Of a DNA stretch of 64,000 nucleotides, positions 55,760 through 64,000 are shown piece after piece. Under the pieces are notes generated by a model that was not told the origin of the DNA, ran no database searches, and saw nothing but the letters and a program-made list of their open reading frames with translations. Within the stretch, counting starts at the first letter, position 1, and each line of letters opens with the position of its first letter. Where the stretch lies: positions 62,001 to 126,000 of the forward strand of contig JAEPNN010000001.1 of NCBI GenBank assembly GCA_017643385.1, in the 5' to 3' direction. The DNA is from Dinoroseobacter sp. GTDB lineage: Bacteria > Pseudomonadota > Alphaproteobacteria > Rhodobacterales > Rhodobacteraceae. A program made the translations under genes and the position numbers.

Positions 55760-56023
55760 TCAGGCAGCGCCTTTTAGCACTTGGTCAAGTTTCCCAGCTC
55801 GCTCAAGCGCCATCAGGTCGTCGCAGCCTCCCACATGAGCGTTGCCAATAAAGATCTGTGGAACCGTATGTCGACCGTTAGCGCGTGCCATCATTTCCTG
55901 TCGCTTACTTGGATCGCGCGCGACATCTGTTTCGGTGAAGGACACTGACTTGGCATTCAACAGCCGTTTGGCCATGTGACAGAAGCCACAAGTCGGAGAG
56001 GTATAAATGTGCACCGGTTGCAT
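55760..56023 (-). CDS. grxC: Glutaredoxin 3
   Basis: An 87-residue dithiol glutaredoxin. The active site is CGFC in SPTCGFCHMAKRL (residues 10-22; CPYC is more usual), and the glutathione-binding GRHTVPQIFIGNAHVGGCDDLMALE segment is complete. It heads the grxC-amidase-marR operon. The association with a Nit2-type amidase fits glutathione metabolism, by inference. Confidence 0.94.
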   Translation of the reverse strand: MQPVHIYTSPTCGFCHMAKRLLNAKSVSFTETDVARDPSKRQEMMARANGRHTVPQIFIGNAHVGGCDDLMALERAGKLDQVLKGAA

Positions 56024-56203
56024 CGGCTGGGTTCCTTTCGAGGCATTAAGCCGACTTTATTTAGGGCTGTTGAGCGCAGATGTCATGGGGCTTGAAAGAT
56101 TACTCGCAAAAGCGAGAGACTTGGGCCCAGAAAAAACCGAAACACACTAGGATGCATCTGGCTCGATTGTCTCGACGCATCCATCACCCGGCGAATGCTT
56201 CGT

Positions 56204-56767
56204 TTATGGGCGCCTCGCTACCCCCAGTTGATCAGAAAATATCTGGTTCTGGTGTTTGCCCAGATAAATCCTGAGCCAGGGCGTGTATTTCCTTGGATTA
56301 CGCGCAACGTCGGCGCAAAGATCATAGAAATTGATCCATTCAAAATCAGCGACTTCGTCTGGATTTGCCTGAACGTAAAGATCTCGATTGGATTGGGCCA
56401 AAAACAAATCGACCACTTCATGTTCCGTCATCGCGTTACCGACATCTGCCCGATACTCGATGGTGTCACGATGTTTCGGAAAAACGCCAGTGATGCCGAG
56501 CTCTTCATTTAAACGCCGTACTGCGCAGTCAAAGGATGATTCATCCCAGTGAGGATGTGTGCAGCAAGTGTTCGCCCATAGTCCCGGCGTATGATATTTT
56601 GATAATGCGCGTTGCTGTATGAGTACATCGTTTCCACTGAGCAAAAATACCGAAACAGCTTTGTGTTTCAATCCCTTAAGATGAACATTCAGTTTCTCAA
56701 TGGGTTGCAGAGATCCGTTCACCCAGGCTGGGATTGTATCTGTTGCCTTGGCAAACTGCTGGTTCAT
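56204..56767 (-). CDS. idi: Isopentenyl-diphosphate delta-isomerase, type I
   Basis: A 187-residue type I IDI that converts IPP to DMAPP. The catalytic Cys is in NTCCTHPHWDE, and the NUDIX-like EELGI and EYRADVG...EHEVVD segments carry the metal-binding residues. In Rhodobacteraceae idi is typically part of the photosynthesis gene cluster, where extra DMAPP supports carotenoid and bacteriochlorophyll synthesis. The ribosome site before the ATG is weak. It stands 134 bases downstream of the ppsR gene, same strand. Confidence 0.92.
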   Translation of the reverse strand: MNQQFAKATDTIPAWVNGSLQPIEKLNVHLKGLKHKAVSVFLLSGNDVLIQQRALSKYHTPGLWANTCCTHPHWDESSFDCAVRRLNEELGITGVFPKHRDTIEYRADVGNAMTEHEVVDLFLAQSNRDLYVQANPDEVADFEWINFYDLCADVARNPRKYTPWLRIYLGKHQNQIFSDQLGVARRP

Positions 56768-56901
56768 TCCGTATATCGATCATTCAACGCGGATGTCGCG
56801 CAAGATCGCTCCTGCTGCTGTGTCGGCATGAATTACTTGGAACGCGAAAAAACAAGGATGCGGGAAACTGACCCGCGCACCAAAAGAACACCAGAAACGC
56901 G

Positions 56902-58326
56902 CTAGCCCTCTTTGTTTAGCAGTCCAAACTTACGCAATTTGACGTAAAGTGACTGTCGCGAAAGGCCTAGCATTTCGGCCGCAGCAACCCGATTGTTGCC
57001 TGTCAGCTCAACCGCAGTTTCAATGCACATCTTTTCGACGACATCCGTGGTTGCAGCAACGATGTCCTTCAACGGCGCTGATCCCACCAGTTCGATGACA
57101 TTCTGGGACGTGCCTTCTGCAGAACTCAAGGGAAGATCGGATTGGACCTCGCGCAATAAATCCAGTCGAGATGAATCGCGCAGCACGAATGCAAATGCAT
57201 TGCCGGACCGCTCAGGCAAAATGGTGGTGGACACCTCAACAGCTACCTGAGTTCCATGACGGCTTTCCAGTTTCGTCGAGTAGGCGGCGAGGAAACCGAC
57301 CTTGCTTGCATTCTCAAGGAGAACCCTCAAATCAACATTTCCGCGCGCAAGGTGGTCTGCAAAGGAGGTGCCCTTTGCATCAGACAATTGCGAGATGTCG
57401 CAGAGCGACAAAAATGCTTCATTGGCGTAGCGAATGGTCCCGACATGGTCGGTGAAAACGACCGCATCCACGCCATTTCTGAATAAACTGGACAGTAATG
57501 AAGCCAGATCCTGATCGGCCCCGTCAGCGCCTAGGCCCGTTTCCAAACGGCACAGCAGAAGTTTTTCGCCGGACGCGCGGAACATCGTGGTGTCTATAAT
57601 GACCAGTTGACCGTTGCGACGGAGCTTAGTTTGCGTCGGTTTATAGTCTTGATCTGCGTCAGAGATCAGTCCAGCGAGGAACTGCGCTGAACGACTGCCT
57701 TCGAATTCCTGCGCGAAATTCGTACCGCGCAATGCATCAACGTCCGTGCCAAGGCACGCGCTGGCGGCCACGTTTGCATCGAGAATACGCCCTGTTGTGG
57801 CATTAACCAGCACGAAAGGATCGCGCGCTGAATCCAACAAGACGCGATAGCGCGTCTCAAACTTGCGATGGTTTTCATAGTCCTTTTCAAGCGCAAGTTG
57901 TGCCTTGACTAAGCGTTGCTGAAGATCTGCGATCGGGCGAAGGTCTCGACCCAGCATCAAAATCAAATTTTCTTCGCCGGTGCGGTGGATTGTGTAGCGA
58001 ATCGGGAATTCCCAATTCGAAGTATCTGAATGGTTGATCTCGATGCTGCCGACGCTTTCGACTATTCCACTGCGAAATGCATCAAGCTCCCGTTCCACTT
58101 TCGAGAGCGAGTCTTCGGTCACAACCTCACGAATATCGCGGAGATGCCAATGGTCCAACCTGCCGAGATCAGGATTAAGTGGATTTGTGATAATCGTTTG
58201 AATAGTGCCGTCTAGATCGAGCACGATTGCAAGATCGGCTGCGCTGGCGACGACTTTGTTGAAGTGTTCAGGCGCAACGCAGGGCTCTGCGTCGTTGCTC
58301 CAGAAATCACTTTCACGCGTGTTCAT
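56902..58326 (-). CDS. ppsR: Transcriptional regulator PpsR/CrtJ
   Basis: A 474-residue redox-responsive repressor of photosynthesis genes. It has successive PAS domains (about 20-130, 155-265, 275-390) and a Fis-type C-terminal HTH (NRVAAAEMLGLSRQSLYVKLRKFGL, 445-469). Two cysteines matching the redox-active pair of Rhodobacter PpsR are visible: Cys259 (LLLCRLE) and Cys434 (KMCIETAVELT). GGAGG before the ATG supports the start. It lies 28 bases after ppaA, as in phototrophs. No bch, crt, puf or puh gene is in the window, so its local targets are unclear. Confidence 0.93.
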   Translation of the reverse strand: MNTRESDFWSNDAEPCVAPEHFNKVVASAADLAIVLDLDGTIQTIITNPLNPDLGRLDHWHLRDIREVVTEDSLSKVERELDAFRSGIVESVGSIEINHSDTSNWEFPIRYTIHRTGEENLILMLGRDLRPIADLQQRLVKAQLALEKDYENHRKFETRYRVLLDSARDPFVLVNATTGRILDANVAASACLGTDVDALRGTNFAQEFEGSRSAQFLAGLISDADQDYKPTQTKLRRNGQLVIIDTTMFRASGEKLLLCRLETGLGADGADQDLASLLSSLFRNGVDAVVFTDHVGTIRYANEAFLSLCDISQLSDAKGTSFADHLARGNVDLRVLLENASKVGFLAAYSTKLESRHGTQVAVEVSTTILPERSGNAFAFVLRDSSRLDLLREVQSDLPLSSAEGTSQNVIELVGSAPLKDIVAATTDVVEKMCIETAVELTGNNRVAAAEMLGLSRQSLYVKLRKFGLLNKEG

Positions 58327-58354
58327 TCAATTACCTCCGACCAGCGCCGGTCCT

Positions 58355-59137
58355 CTATGCAAGCTTTTTAGATCTAGCCACTGATGGCGGCAACTCAAGC
58401 TTCGCAAAATGAATAGCTTGTGAAGCATTGGTGCACACAAAATCGGCACCAGTAGCCTCTAAGATATCAATGGATGGGTTCACACCGGGACCTCCGACTG
58501 CAATTGGAAACGCAACAGGGATCGTACGACGGATGGCTCCGATCATTTCGCGGGCATGGCTGTGCGTCCGACTGCCGCCGATTGATATACCTACCAGATC
58601 ATTGGCAGAACGGCGCAGCTCCATCAAAATATTTGGGAGTGACGTGCCCACGATGACGCGCGTATGGCACCCAAGGTTCCGAAACTGTTCGCCTAGAACG
58701 AAGGCCCCCAATGTGTGATGCTCCTGTTGAGGGACAATCAGGGAAACTGAAGGCCCATTAACCTTCGGATCAGTCGGTTGCTCTAGCGCGCGAACGGTTT
58801 CCTGCAGTCTTGCCGAACCAATGGAAACCTCAGCGAAGCTGAGCTTATCTTGCATCCACAATTCGCCAATGTAGCGGGCTGTTGCGGGTATGATATCTTC
58901 GATGATTTGGGCTGTTGTCACGCCTGAGTACATCAGATGCGTGAGCAGATCCTGACGGACGACGTTATCTGGGGCCAGAAAAGCGTTTGCAAAATCTTGA
59001 AATTTTGCAATTGGTTGTGCAGCCCCGTTGGGCGTTGTTTTGGCAAGAAGTTCTAGTGCGCGTTCAGCGAGGTACTGAACCGCGTCACCTCCGATACTTG
59101 GATCGGAGCGCTGTTTTGAAGTCGGCCTTTGGCTCAT
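58355..59137 (-). CDS. ppaA: Cobalamin-binding antirepressor PpaA/AerR
   Basis: A 260-residue protein of the PpaA/AerR family, photoreceptor-like antirepressors of PpsR/CrtJ. The B12-binding SCHIC region includes EHHTLGAFVLGEQFRNLGC (residues about 139-157) and the VGTSLPNILMELRRSANDLVGISIGGS and GGPGVNPSID segments. GGAG before the ATG at 59137 supports the start. The stop lies 28 bases from the ppsR start, so the pair is an operon. It is divergent from cycA. Confidence 0.9.
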   Translation of the reverse strand: MSQRPTSKQRSDPSIGGDAVQYLAERALELLAKTTPNGAAQPIAKFQDFANAFLAPDNVVRQDLLTHLMYSGVTTAQIIEDIIPATARYIGELWMQDKLSFAEVSIGSARLQETVRALEQPTDPKVNGPSVSLIVPQQEHHTLGAFVLGEQFRNLGCHTRVIVGTSLPNILMELRRSANDLVGISIGGSRTHSHAREMIGAIRRTIPVAFPIAVGGPGVNPSIDILEATGADFVCTNASQAIHFAKLELPPSVARSKKLA

Positions 59138-59412
59138 CTGCTCCGCTACTATGCCGATAAAGCGAAGAAATACTCCGCAAAAACTTCAGTAAGATCTATG
59201 GTCGTCTTTTTGGCTTGCAAAGTCAAAATGAGCCAAGGCCCATTAACGAAAGCCCAAGCGCAAAGAGCTAGACGTGAGTTTGGACCCTCACACGGACTTT
59301 ACAGGGTTATTGCATTATCGCTTGCGGTTTAGTGACCCAGATTTCGCATTTGAACTTCCGCGAGAGGGCCCCATTTGGTTCTACCGGAATGCGTTTCCGA
59401 AGGAGGATGCAA

Positions 59413-59835
59413 GTGAAGACGTTTTCAATTTCCGCCGCTTTGGCGGCGCTAGCCTTGACGGCCACCCCCGCTCTCGCTGATGGCGAGCGTGCTTTCCGAA
59501 CCTGCGCAGCGTGTCATAGCATCGAAGATGCAGACGGCAATCGCATTGCTGGTCGTGGCGCCAAAACCGGCCCGAACCTTTACGGCGTAGTTGGTCGTGT
59601 CGCGGGTTCTGTTGAAGGTTTTCGCTACCGTGACGGGCTGCCTGCAGCTGGCGAGGCGGGCCTAGTGTGGGATGCCGAGACGCTGGCAGCATATATTCCG
59701 GACCCTCAGGGTTTTCTGCGCGAATATACTGGCGACAATTCACTGCGCTCGGCCATGGCCGGGCAGCGCGTTCGTAAAATGGACGATCTAATCGCGTTCC
59801 TGACAGAGCATTCGCCCGACGCTCCGTCAGAGTAG
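59413..59835 (+). CDS. cycA: Cytochrome c2 (CycA)
   Basis: A 140-residue periplasmic class I cytochrome c. A signal peptide (about 1-22, ending ALA) precedes CAACH (31-35) for heme attachment. AGRGAKTGPNLYGVVGRVAG and DPQGFLREYTGD match Rhodobacter cytochrome c2 closely, and Met115 is the likely axial ligand. Cytochrome c2 shuttles electrons from bc1 to oxidases and, in phototrophs, the reaction centre. AAGGAGG points to the GTG at 59413; the ATG at 59407 directly abuts it. A terminator follows. Confidence 0.92.
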   Translation: MKTFSISAALAALALTATPALADGERAFRTCAACHSIEDADGNRIAGRGAKTGPNLYGVVGRVAGSVEGFRYRDGLPAAGEAGLVWDAETLAAYIPDPQGFLREYTGDNSLRSAMAGQRVRKMDDLIAFLTEHSPDAPSE

Positions 59836-59860
59836 ACATCTAACTATTTGAGGTATGAAG

Positions 59861-59884
59861 CGCGCCTCCCTCGAGGCGCGTTTT
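59861..59884 (+). terminator. Rho-independent terminator after cycA
   Basis: Arms CGCGCCTC (59861-59868) and GAGGCGCG (59873-59880) are perfect complements with a 4-base loop, followed by TTTT. It lies 25 bases after the cycA stop and also abuts the ubiG stop. Confidence 0.9.
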
Positions 59885-60642
59885 CATTTGGGCTTGATAG
59901 ATGCTGTGACGTAATTGACGCTGAGATCGGTGTCCGAGATCGACCAGGTAAAGCCGATTGGGTTGAACTTGAAACCCTTGCGGTCCACCGGATCGAGACC
60001 TGCTTGTTCGATCATCCCGAACAACTCGTCAGGCGTGATGAACTTTGACCACTCGTGTGTGCCTTTGGGCAGCCAGCGCATCACGTATTCGGCACCAATA
60101 ATTCCCATCACAAAACTTTTAGGGTTCCGATTGAGGGTTGAACAGACCATCAACCCACCAGGTTTCAAAAGTTGCTGGCAGGCGTTCAGATATGCCTGGG
60201 GGTCTGCGACATGCTCTACAACTTCCATGTTCAGAACCACGTCAAATTGTTCACCCGCATCTGCAAGTGCTTCTGCTGTCGTGTGTCGGTAATCGATTGT
60301 TAGTCCTGATTGTTCCGCATGAATACTGGCGACTGGAATATTGCGTTCGGCTGCATCTGCGCCCACGACTTCCGCCCCAAGTCGGGCCATGGGTTCAGAC
60401 AGCAATCCGCCGCCACAGCCGATATCCAGCAAACGCAAGCCTTTGAAAGGATGAGCGTTGGTAAGGTCGCGTTCAAACTCGGCGGCAATCTGTTGGGTTA
60501 TGTAATCCAACCTGCAAGGGTTCAGCATATGCAGCGGTTTGAACTTGCCCGTAGGGTCCCACCAGTCTGCTGCCATCGCCTCAAACTTGGCAATTTCATC
60601 TGGATCGACGGTTGTCGTTTTTGAATTGGCGGCGGACTGCAT
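59884..60642 (-). CDS. ubiG: Ubiquinone biosynthesis O-methyltransferase UbiG
   Basis: A 252-residue SAM-dependent O-methyltransferase for two steps in ubiquinone synthesis. The SAM loop is [19 protein letters not shown], with the EVVEHVADP and [11 protein letters not shown] segments. The start at 60642 is supported by AAGGGA about seven bases upstream; the frame is open to 60945, but this extension lies over the divergent pip gene. Divergent from pip across 69 bases. Confidence 0.95.
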   Translation of the reverse strand: MQSAANSKTTTVDPDEIAKFEAMAADWWDPTGKFKPLHMLNPCRLDYITQQIAAEFERDLTNAHPFKGLRLLDIGCGGGLLSEPMARLGAEVVGADAAERNIPVASIHAEQSGLTIDYRHTTAEALADAGEQFDVVLNMEVVEHVADPQAYLNACQQLLKPGGLMVCSTLNRNPKSFVMGIIGAEYVMRWLPKGTHEWSKFITPDELFGMIEQAGLDPVDRKGFKFNPIGFTWSISDTDLSVNYVTASIKPK

Positions 60643-60711
60643 GGACTTATCCCTTACAACTTGCGATGTCTGTCTCGGGCATGAGCCCTTTGAAAGGTAT
60701 ATAGGGCGGCG

Positions 60712-61701
60712 ATGGCAAAAGCGGCGAGCGAAAAACGCGCGACGGATTACCTCTATCCGCCCATCGATCCATTTGATCAGCGAATGTTGGAGGTTGGCGA
60801 CGGGCATCGACTGTATGTCGAGCAATGCGGAAACCCAAGTGGCATACCTGTTGTGGTATTGCACGGCGGTCCGGGGGGTGGGTGCAGCCCAGCAATGCGT
60901 CGCTATTTCGATCCAGAGGTGTACCGCATTATTTTGTTCGATCAACGGGGCTGCGGTCGGTCACGTCCCCACGCCAGTGTTGAGAACAACACGACCTGGC
61001 ATCTGGTTCGGGACATAGAGCTGATCCGAACGACGCTGGATATAGACCGCTGGGTGGTATTCGGCGGAAGTTGGGGTGCAACGCTGGGCCTCGTCTATGC
61101 TGAAGCCCACCCTGATTGCGTAGCTTACCTTGTTCTGCGTGGCGTGTTCCTGATGACCAAATCTGAACTGGATTGGTTCTACGGCGGCGGCGCGGGACGT
61201 TTCTGGCCAGATGTTTGGCGCAGGTTTACATCGATGGTTCCCGATGAGGAGCGTGATGATCTGATTAAGGCCTACAACAAAAGGCTCTTTTTGGGGGATG
61301 TCATTGAAGAGACGCGCTTTGCAAGGGCGTGGGCCGGCTGGGAAAATGCGCTGGCCTCAATCCACTCCGAAGGTTTTGTCGGAGAAAGTCCAGCGGAATA
61401 TGCACGCGCGTTTGCGAGACTGGAAAACCATTACTTCACGCATCGGGGGTTTCTGGAGGAAGATGGTCAGATTTTGCGGGATGCTGGCAAATTGTCGGGC
61501 GTTCCCGGAACCATCGTTCAGGGCCGATATGACATGATTTGCCCCCCGGTATCTGCCTTCGCGCTATCAGAGAAATGGGCGCGCGCGGATTTGCGCATGA
61601 TCGGCTTGTCGGGTCACGCGCTGTCTGAGCCAAGGATCAGTGCCGAACTGGTAAGGGTTATGGATCGTTTTCGTGAAACGCATGCCCGACATGGAATCTG
61701 A
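60712..61701 (+). CDS. pip: Proline iminopeptidase
   Basis: A 329-residue alpha/beta hydrolase that cleaves N-terminal proline from peptides. The oxyanion-hole segment [10 protein letters not shown] (about 45-54), FDQRGCGRS and nucleophile [10 protein letters not shown] (Ser near residue 118) are family hallmarks, and the C-terminal GHA holds the catalytic His. It is a cytoplasmic enzyme without signal peptide. Confidence 0.94.
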   Translation: MAKAASEKRATDYLYPPIDPFDQRMLEVGDGHRLYVEQCGNPSGIPVVVLHGGPGGGCSPAMRRYFDPEVYRIILFDQRGCGRSRPHASVENNTTWHLVRDIELIRTTLDIDRWVVFGGSWGATLGLVYAEAHPDCVAYLVLRGVFLMTKSELDWFYGGGAGRFWPDVWRRFTSMVPDEERDDLIKAYNKRLFLGDVIEETRFARAWAGWENALASIHSEGFVGESPAEYARAFARLENHYFTHRGFLEEDGQILRDAGKLSGVPGTIVQGRYDMICPPVSAFALSEKWARADLRMIGLSGHALSEPRISAELVRVMDRFRETHARHGI

Positions 61702-61851
61702 CTGAAATCCGGTTGCCGGGCTTACAGATTGCGAGCGCGTCATTCTGAAACAGTTTAGGCGGGGCATCTTCAGAATACGGCGATGTGCCAGTGTAGAAAA
61801 TCATAGTCCGGTTCAGCGCAAGTCATTCGATTCTTTAAATTTTCGAAGCTC

Positions 61852-61880
61852 TGTAACAAAGTTTACAAGTTGTCTGTAAA
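61852..61880. promoter_or_regulatory. Tandem TGTAAm/TTTACA half-sites upstream of acs
   Basis: TGTAAC (61852-61857), TTTACA (61862-61867) and TGTAAA (61875-61880) form two overlapping inverted repeats: an imperfect TGTAAC-N4-TTTACA and a perfect TTTACA-N7-TGTAAA. They sit 122-150 bases before the acs start, in the 300-base pip-acs space. The rest of that space holds an AT-rich stretch and no further gene that I can support. A regulator site is plausible; the regulator is unknown. Confidence 0.4.
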
Positions 61881-62001
61881 TTCATTAATTCTTTCACAGA
61901 AAAAGCATTTTGCCACAATGGGTTATTGGTCTCTCCCCGAGCCGTGTTAATTCATTTGTCGAGAAATCGACTCAGTTTCAGTCAGGAGGGGATGAGACGC
62001 G

Positions 62002-63969
62002 ATGACCGATAATTCGACCGTTGATGCCAGCGAGAAGACCTACCCGGTTCCGGCAGAATTCGCAGCTAAGGCGCATGTGAATGCCAAAAAGTATGCAGAC
62101 ATGTATGCGGCTTCGGTAGAAGATCCGGAAGCGTTCTGGGCAGAGCAAGCCAAACGCCTTGATTGGATGAAGCCTTTCACAAAGGTGAAGGATACCTCCT
62201 ACGCGCATGATGATGTTCACATCAAATGGTTCGAAGACGGCACATTGAACGTTGCCGCAAACTGCATTGATCGTCATCTGGCCACCCGTGGTGAGCAGAC
62301 CGCTATCATTTGGGAACCTGACAACCCTGACGAAGCTGCAAAGCACATCACTTACAAAGAGCTCCACGCTGAGACCTGTAAGATGGCGAATATCCTTGAG
62401 GATCTTGGTATTCGAAAAGGGGACCGTGTTGTCCTGTACCTCCCAATGATTCCTGAAGCGGCATACGCGATGCTTGCATGTGCGCGAGTTGGGGCAATTC
62501 ACTCCATCGTTTTTGCTGGTTTTTCACCAGACGCCCTTGCCGCACGTGTGAACGGGGCCGAGGCTAAGCTTGTGATTACCGCCGACTTTGCCCCTCGCGG
62601 CGGTCGCAATACGCCATTGAAGGCCAACGCGGACGCAGCGTTGTTGCATACATCTGATACGGTGAAGATGCTGGTTGTTAAACGCACCGGTGGTCAGACC
62701 GCTTGGGTTGATGGACGCGACTACGACTATAACGAAATGCGCCGCGAGGCTGACGCGTACAATGCGCCTGCTGAGATGAGTGCAGAAGACCCGCTGTTCA
62801 TTCTTTACACCTCGGGGTCGACCGGCCAGCCGAAAGGCGTTGTGCACACCTCTGGTGGGTACCTGACATTCGCCGCGATGACCCACGAGATCGTCTTCGA
62901 CTACCAGGAAGGTGATATTTTCTGGTGTACCGCTGATGTCGGCTGGGTCACCGGACACAGCTACATCGTCTACGGCCCCCTGGCCAATGGCGCGACCACC
63001 ATCATGTTCGAAGGCGTCCCGACTTATCCTGATGCCGGACGCTTCTGGGAGGTCTGCGCCAAGCACAAGGTGAACCAGTTCTACACTGCGCCAACCGCTA
63101 TCCGCGCGTTGATGGCGAAGGGTACCAGTTTCATCGAGAAGCATGATCTCAGCGATCTTCGTATCCTTGGCACAGTTGGCGAGCCCATCAATCCGGAAGC
63201 CTGGAACTGGTACAATGAGAATATCGGCAAAGGGAATTGCCCGATTGTCGATACGTTCTGGCAGACCGAAACTGGGGGTCACCTTCTGACCCCGCTTCCC
63301 GGCGCGACCGTCCTGAAGCCAGGATCTGCAACCACGCCATTCTTTGGTGTTCAGCCTGTGATTCTTGATCCGCATTCTGGCGAGGAGATCAACACAATTG
63401 AAGCTGAAGGCGTGTTGTGCATGAAAGACAGCTGGCCGGGACAAATGCGTACAGTTTGGGGCGATCACGAGCGTTTCGTGAAGACCTATTTCAGCGATTA
63501 CAAAGGGTACTATTTCACAGGAGATGGCTGTCGCCGCGATGCAGATGGCTATTACTGGATCACGGGTCGCGTTGATGATGTGATCAACGTATCCGGTCAC
63601 CGGATGGGTACGGCCGAAGTGGAAAGTGCCTTAGTTGCGCATGCTAAGGTCGCTGAAGCGGCGGTGGTTGGCTACCCGCACGACATCAAGGGGCAGGGCA
63701 TTTACTGCTACGTCACGTTGATGGAAGGTGAAGAAACCAGCGACGATTTGCTGAAAGAACTGCGGACCTGGGTTCGGACAGAAATCGGCCCGATTGCTTC
63801 GCCTGATGTCATCCAATGGGCGCCGGGACTTCCAAAAACTCGTTCAGGAAAAATCATGCGCCGCATTTTGCGCAAGATTGCTGAGAATGATTACGGAAGC
63901 CTTGGAGATACCTCGACGCTCGCAGACCCTTCCGTTGTCGATGATCTTATAGCCAACCGGGCCGGTTAA
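62002..63969 (+). CDS. acs: Acetyl-CoA synthetase
   Basis: A 655-residue AMP-forming acetate-CoA ligase. The ATP/AMP motif [11 protein letters not shown], the [10 protein letters not shown] acetate-pocket segment, and the C-terminal [16 protein letters not shown] with the acetylatable lysine are all present. Length is normal. GGAGGGG lies about ten bases before the ATG. It is preceded by a 300-base non-coding space with possible operator repeats. Confidence 0.97.
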   Translation: MTDNSTVDASEKTYPVPAEFAAKAHVNAKKYADMYAASVEDPEAFWAEQAKRLDWMKPFTKVKDTSYAHDDVHIKWFEDGTLNVAANCIDRHLATRGEQTAIIWEPDNPDEAAKHITYKELHAETCKMANILEDLGIRKGDRVVLYLPMIPEAAYAMLACARVGAIHSIVFAGFSPDALAARVNGAEAKLVITADFAPRGGRNTPLKANADAALLHTSDTVKMLVVKRTGGQTAWVDGRDYDYNEMRREADAYNAPAEMSAEDPLFILYTSGSTGQPKGVVHTSGGYLTFAAMTHEIVFDYQEGDIFWCTADVGWVTGHSYIVYGPLANGATTIMFEGVPTYPDAGRFWEVCAKHKVNQFYTAPTAIRALMAKGTSFIEKHDLSDLRILGTVGEPINPEAWNWYNENIGKGNCPIVDTFWQTETGGHLLTPLPGATVLKPGSATTPFFGVQPVILDPHSGEEINTIEAEGVLCMKDSWPGQMRTVWGDHERFVKTYFSDYKGYYFTGDGCRRDADGYYWITGRVDDVINVSGHRMGTAEVESALVAHAKVAEAAVVGYPHDIKGQGIYCYVTLMEGEETSDDLLKELRTWVRTEIGPIASPDVIQWAPGLPKTRSGKIMRRILRKIAENDYGSLGDTSTLADPSVVDDLIANRAG

Positions 63970-64000
63970 CATGATGGATGGCGGAAATTATTCGGGCATG

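Noticed and set aside
56080-56274. Open frame of 64 codons on the plus strand beyond grxC
   Set aside because: It runs into the 3' end of idi on the other strand, has no good ribosome site and no recognisable features.
59138-59412. Possible PpsR sites (TGT-N12-ACA) in the ppaA-cycA space
   Set aside because: The plus strand of this space has no TGT, so no full site exists; short open frames here overlap the cycA leader and lack ribosome sites.
59884-60945. Long 353-codon form of UbiG
   Set aside because: The N-terminal 100 codons lie over the divergent pip gene and its promoter; family length and ribosome site support the start at 60642.
62524-63600. 358-codon open frame opposite acs
   Set aside because: It is the antisense shadow of a highly conserved gene and its translation shows no family pattern.

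Overview
The window is a contiguous piece of an alphaproteobacterial chromosome, most likely from the marine Roseobacter group (Rhodobacteraceae). The evidence is gene order and family type: addA-trxA, hslV/hslU split by a membrane-protein gene, dnaQ-coaE-aroE-maf next to rho-mnmE-mnmG-rsmG-parA-parB, hrcA-grpE, a PpsR/PpaA pair and a cytochrome c2 of the Rhodobacter type. I cannot name a genus. Almost all of the window is coding, genes overlap by 1, 4 or 8 bases in many places, and I see no rRNA, tRNA, insertion sequence, prophage or CRISPR array.

Layout. 1-15505 holds the end of addA, trxA, a KpsS-like protein, hslV-membrane protein-hslU, a lipoprotein hydrolase, an MFS permease, smr-mltA-tim44, fxsA, secB, and the leftward block maf-aroE-coaE-dnaQ. 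15506-15911 is an AT-rich non-coding region that looks like the chromosomal replication origin: near-consensus DnaA boxes, three GANTC sites, a TTAA-N7-TTAA CtrA-type site and an AT-rich stretch. From there rightward run hemJ, rho, mnmE, mnmG, rsmG, parA, parB. Three perfect 16-bp parS palindromes lie at 19061, 21266 and 23533, so this is the origin and centromere region.

23281-38082 contains a tightly coupled leftward operon rph-rdgB-ridA-hemW, hrcA-grpE, mutS, maeB, a PfkB kinase, an exported MsrA, a sulfotransferase, argG and ilvA. 38079-39850 carries a divergent signalling pair: a lone Hpt protein and a response regulator fused to a PP2C-type phosphatase. 40395-49493 is a long rightward run: hslO, CoA pyrophosphatase, CCA-adding enzyme, LysE exporter, two full-length ABC exporters, an RNA methyltransferase and a bacterial voltage-gated sodium channel. 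49548-51351 has two different L,D-transpeptidases flanking a CAP-domain lipoprotein. A 58-residue exported protein with a strong terminator follows, then hemH, a methyltransferase, comF, a MarR regulator, a nitrilase-family amidase and grxC.

56204-59835 is the most suggestive segment: idi, ppsR, ppaA and cycA stand together, as they do at the borders of photosynthesis gene clusters, but no bch, crt, puf or puh gene lies between or beside them. This may be the scar of a lost or relocated photosynthesis cluster. The window ends with ubiG, pip and acs.
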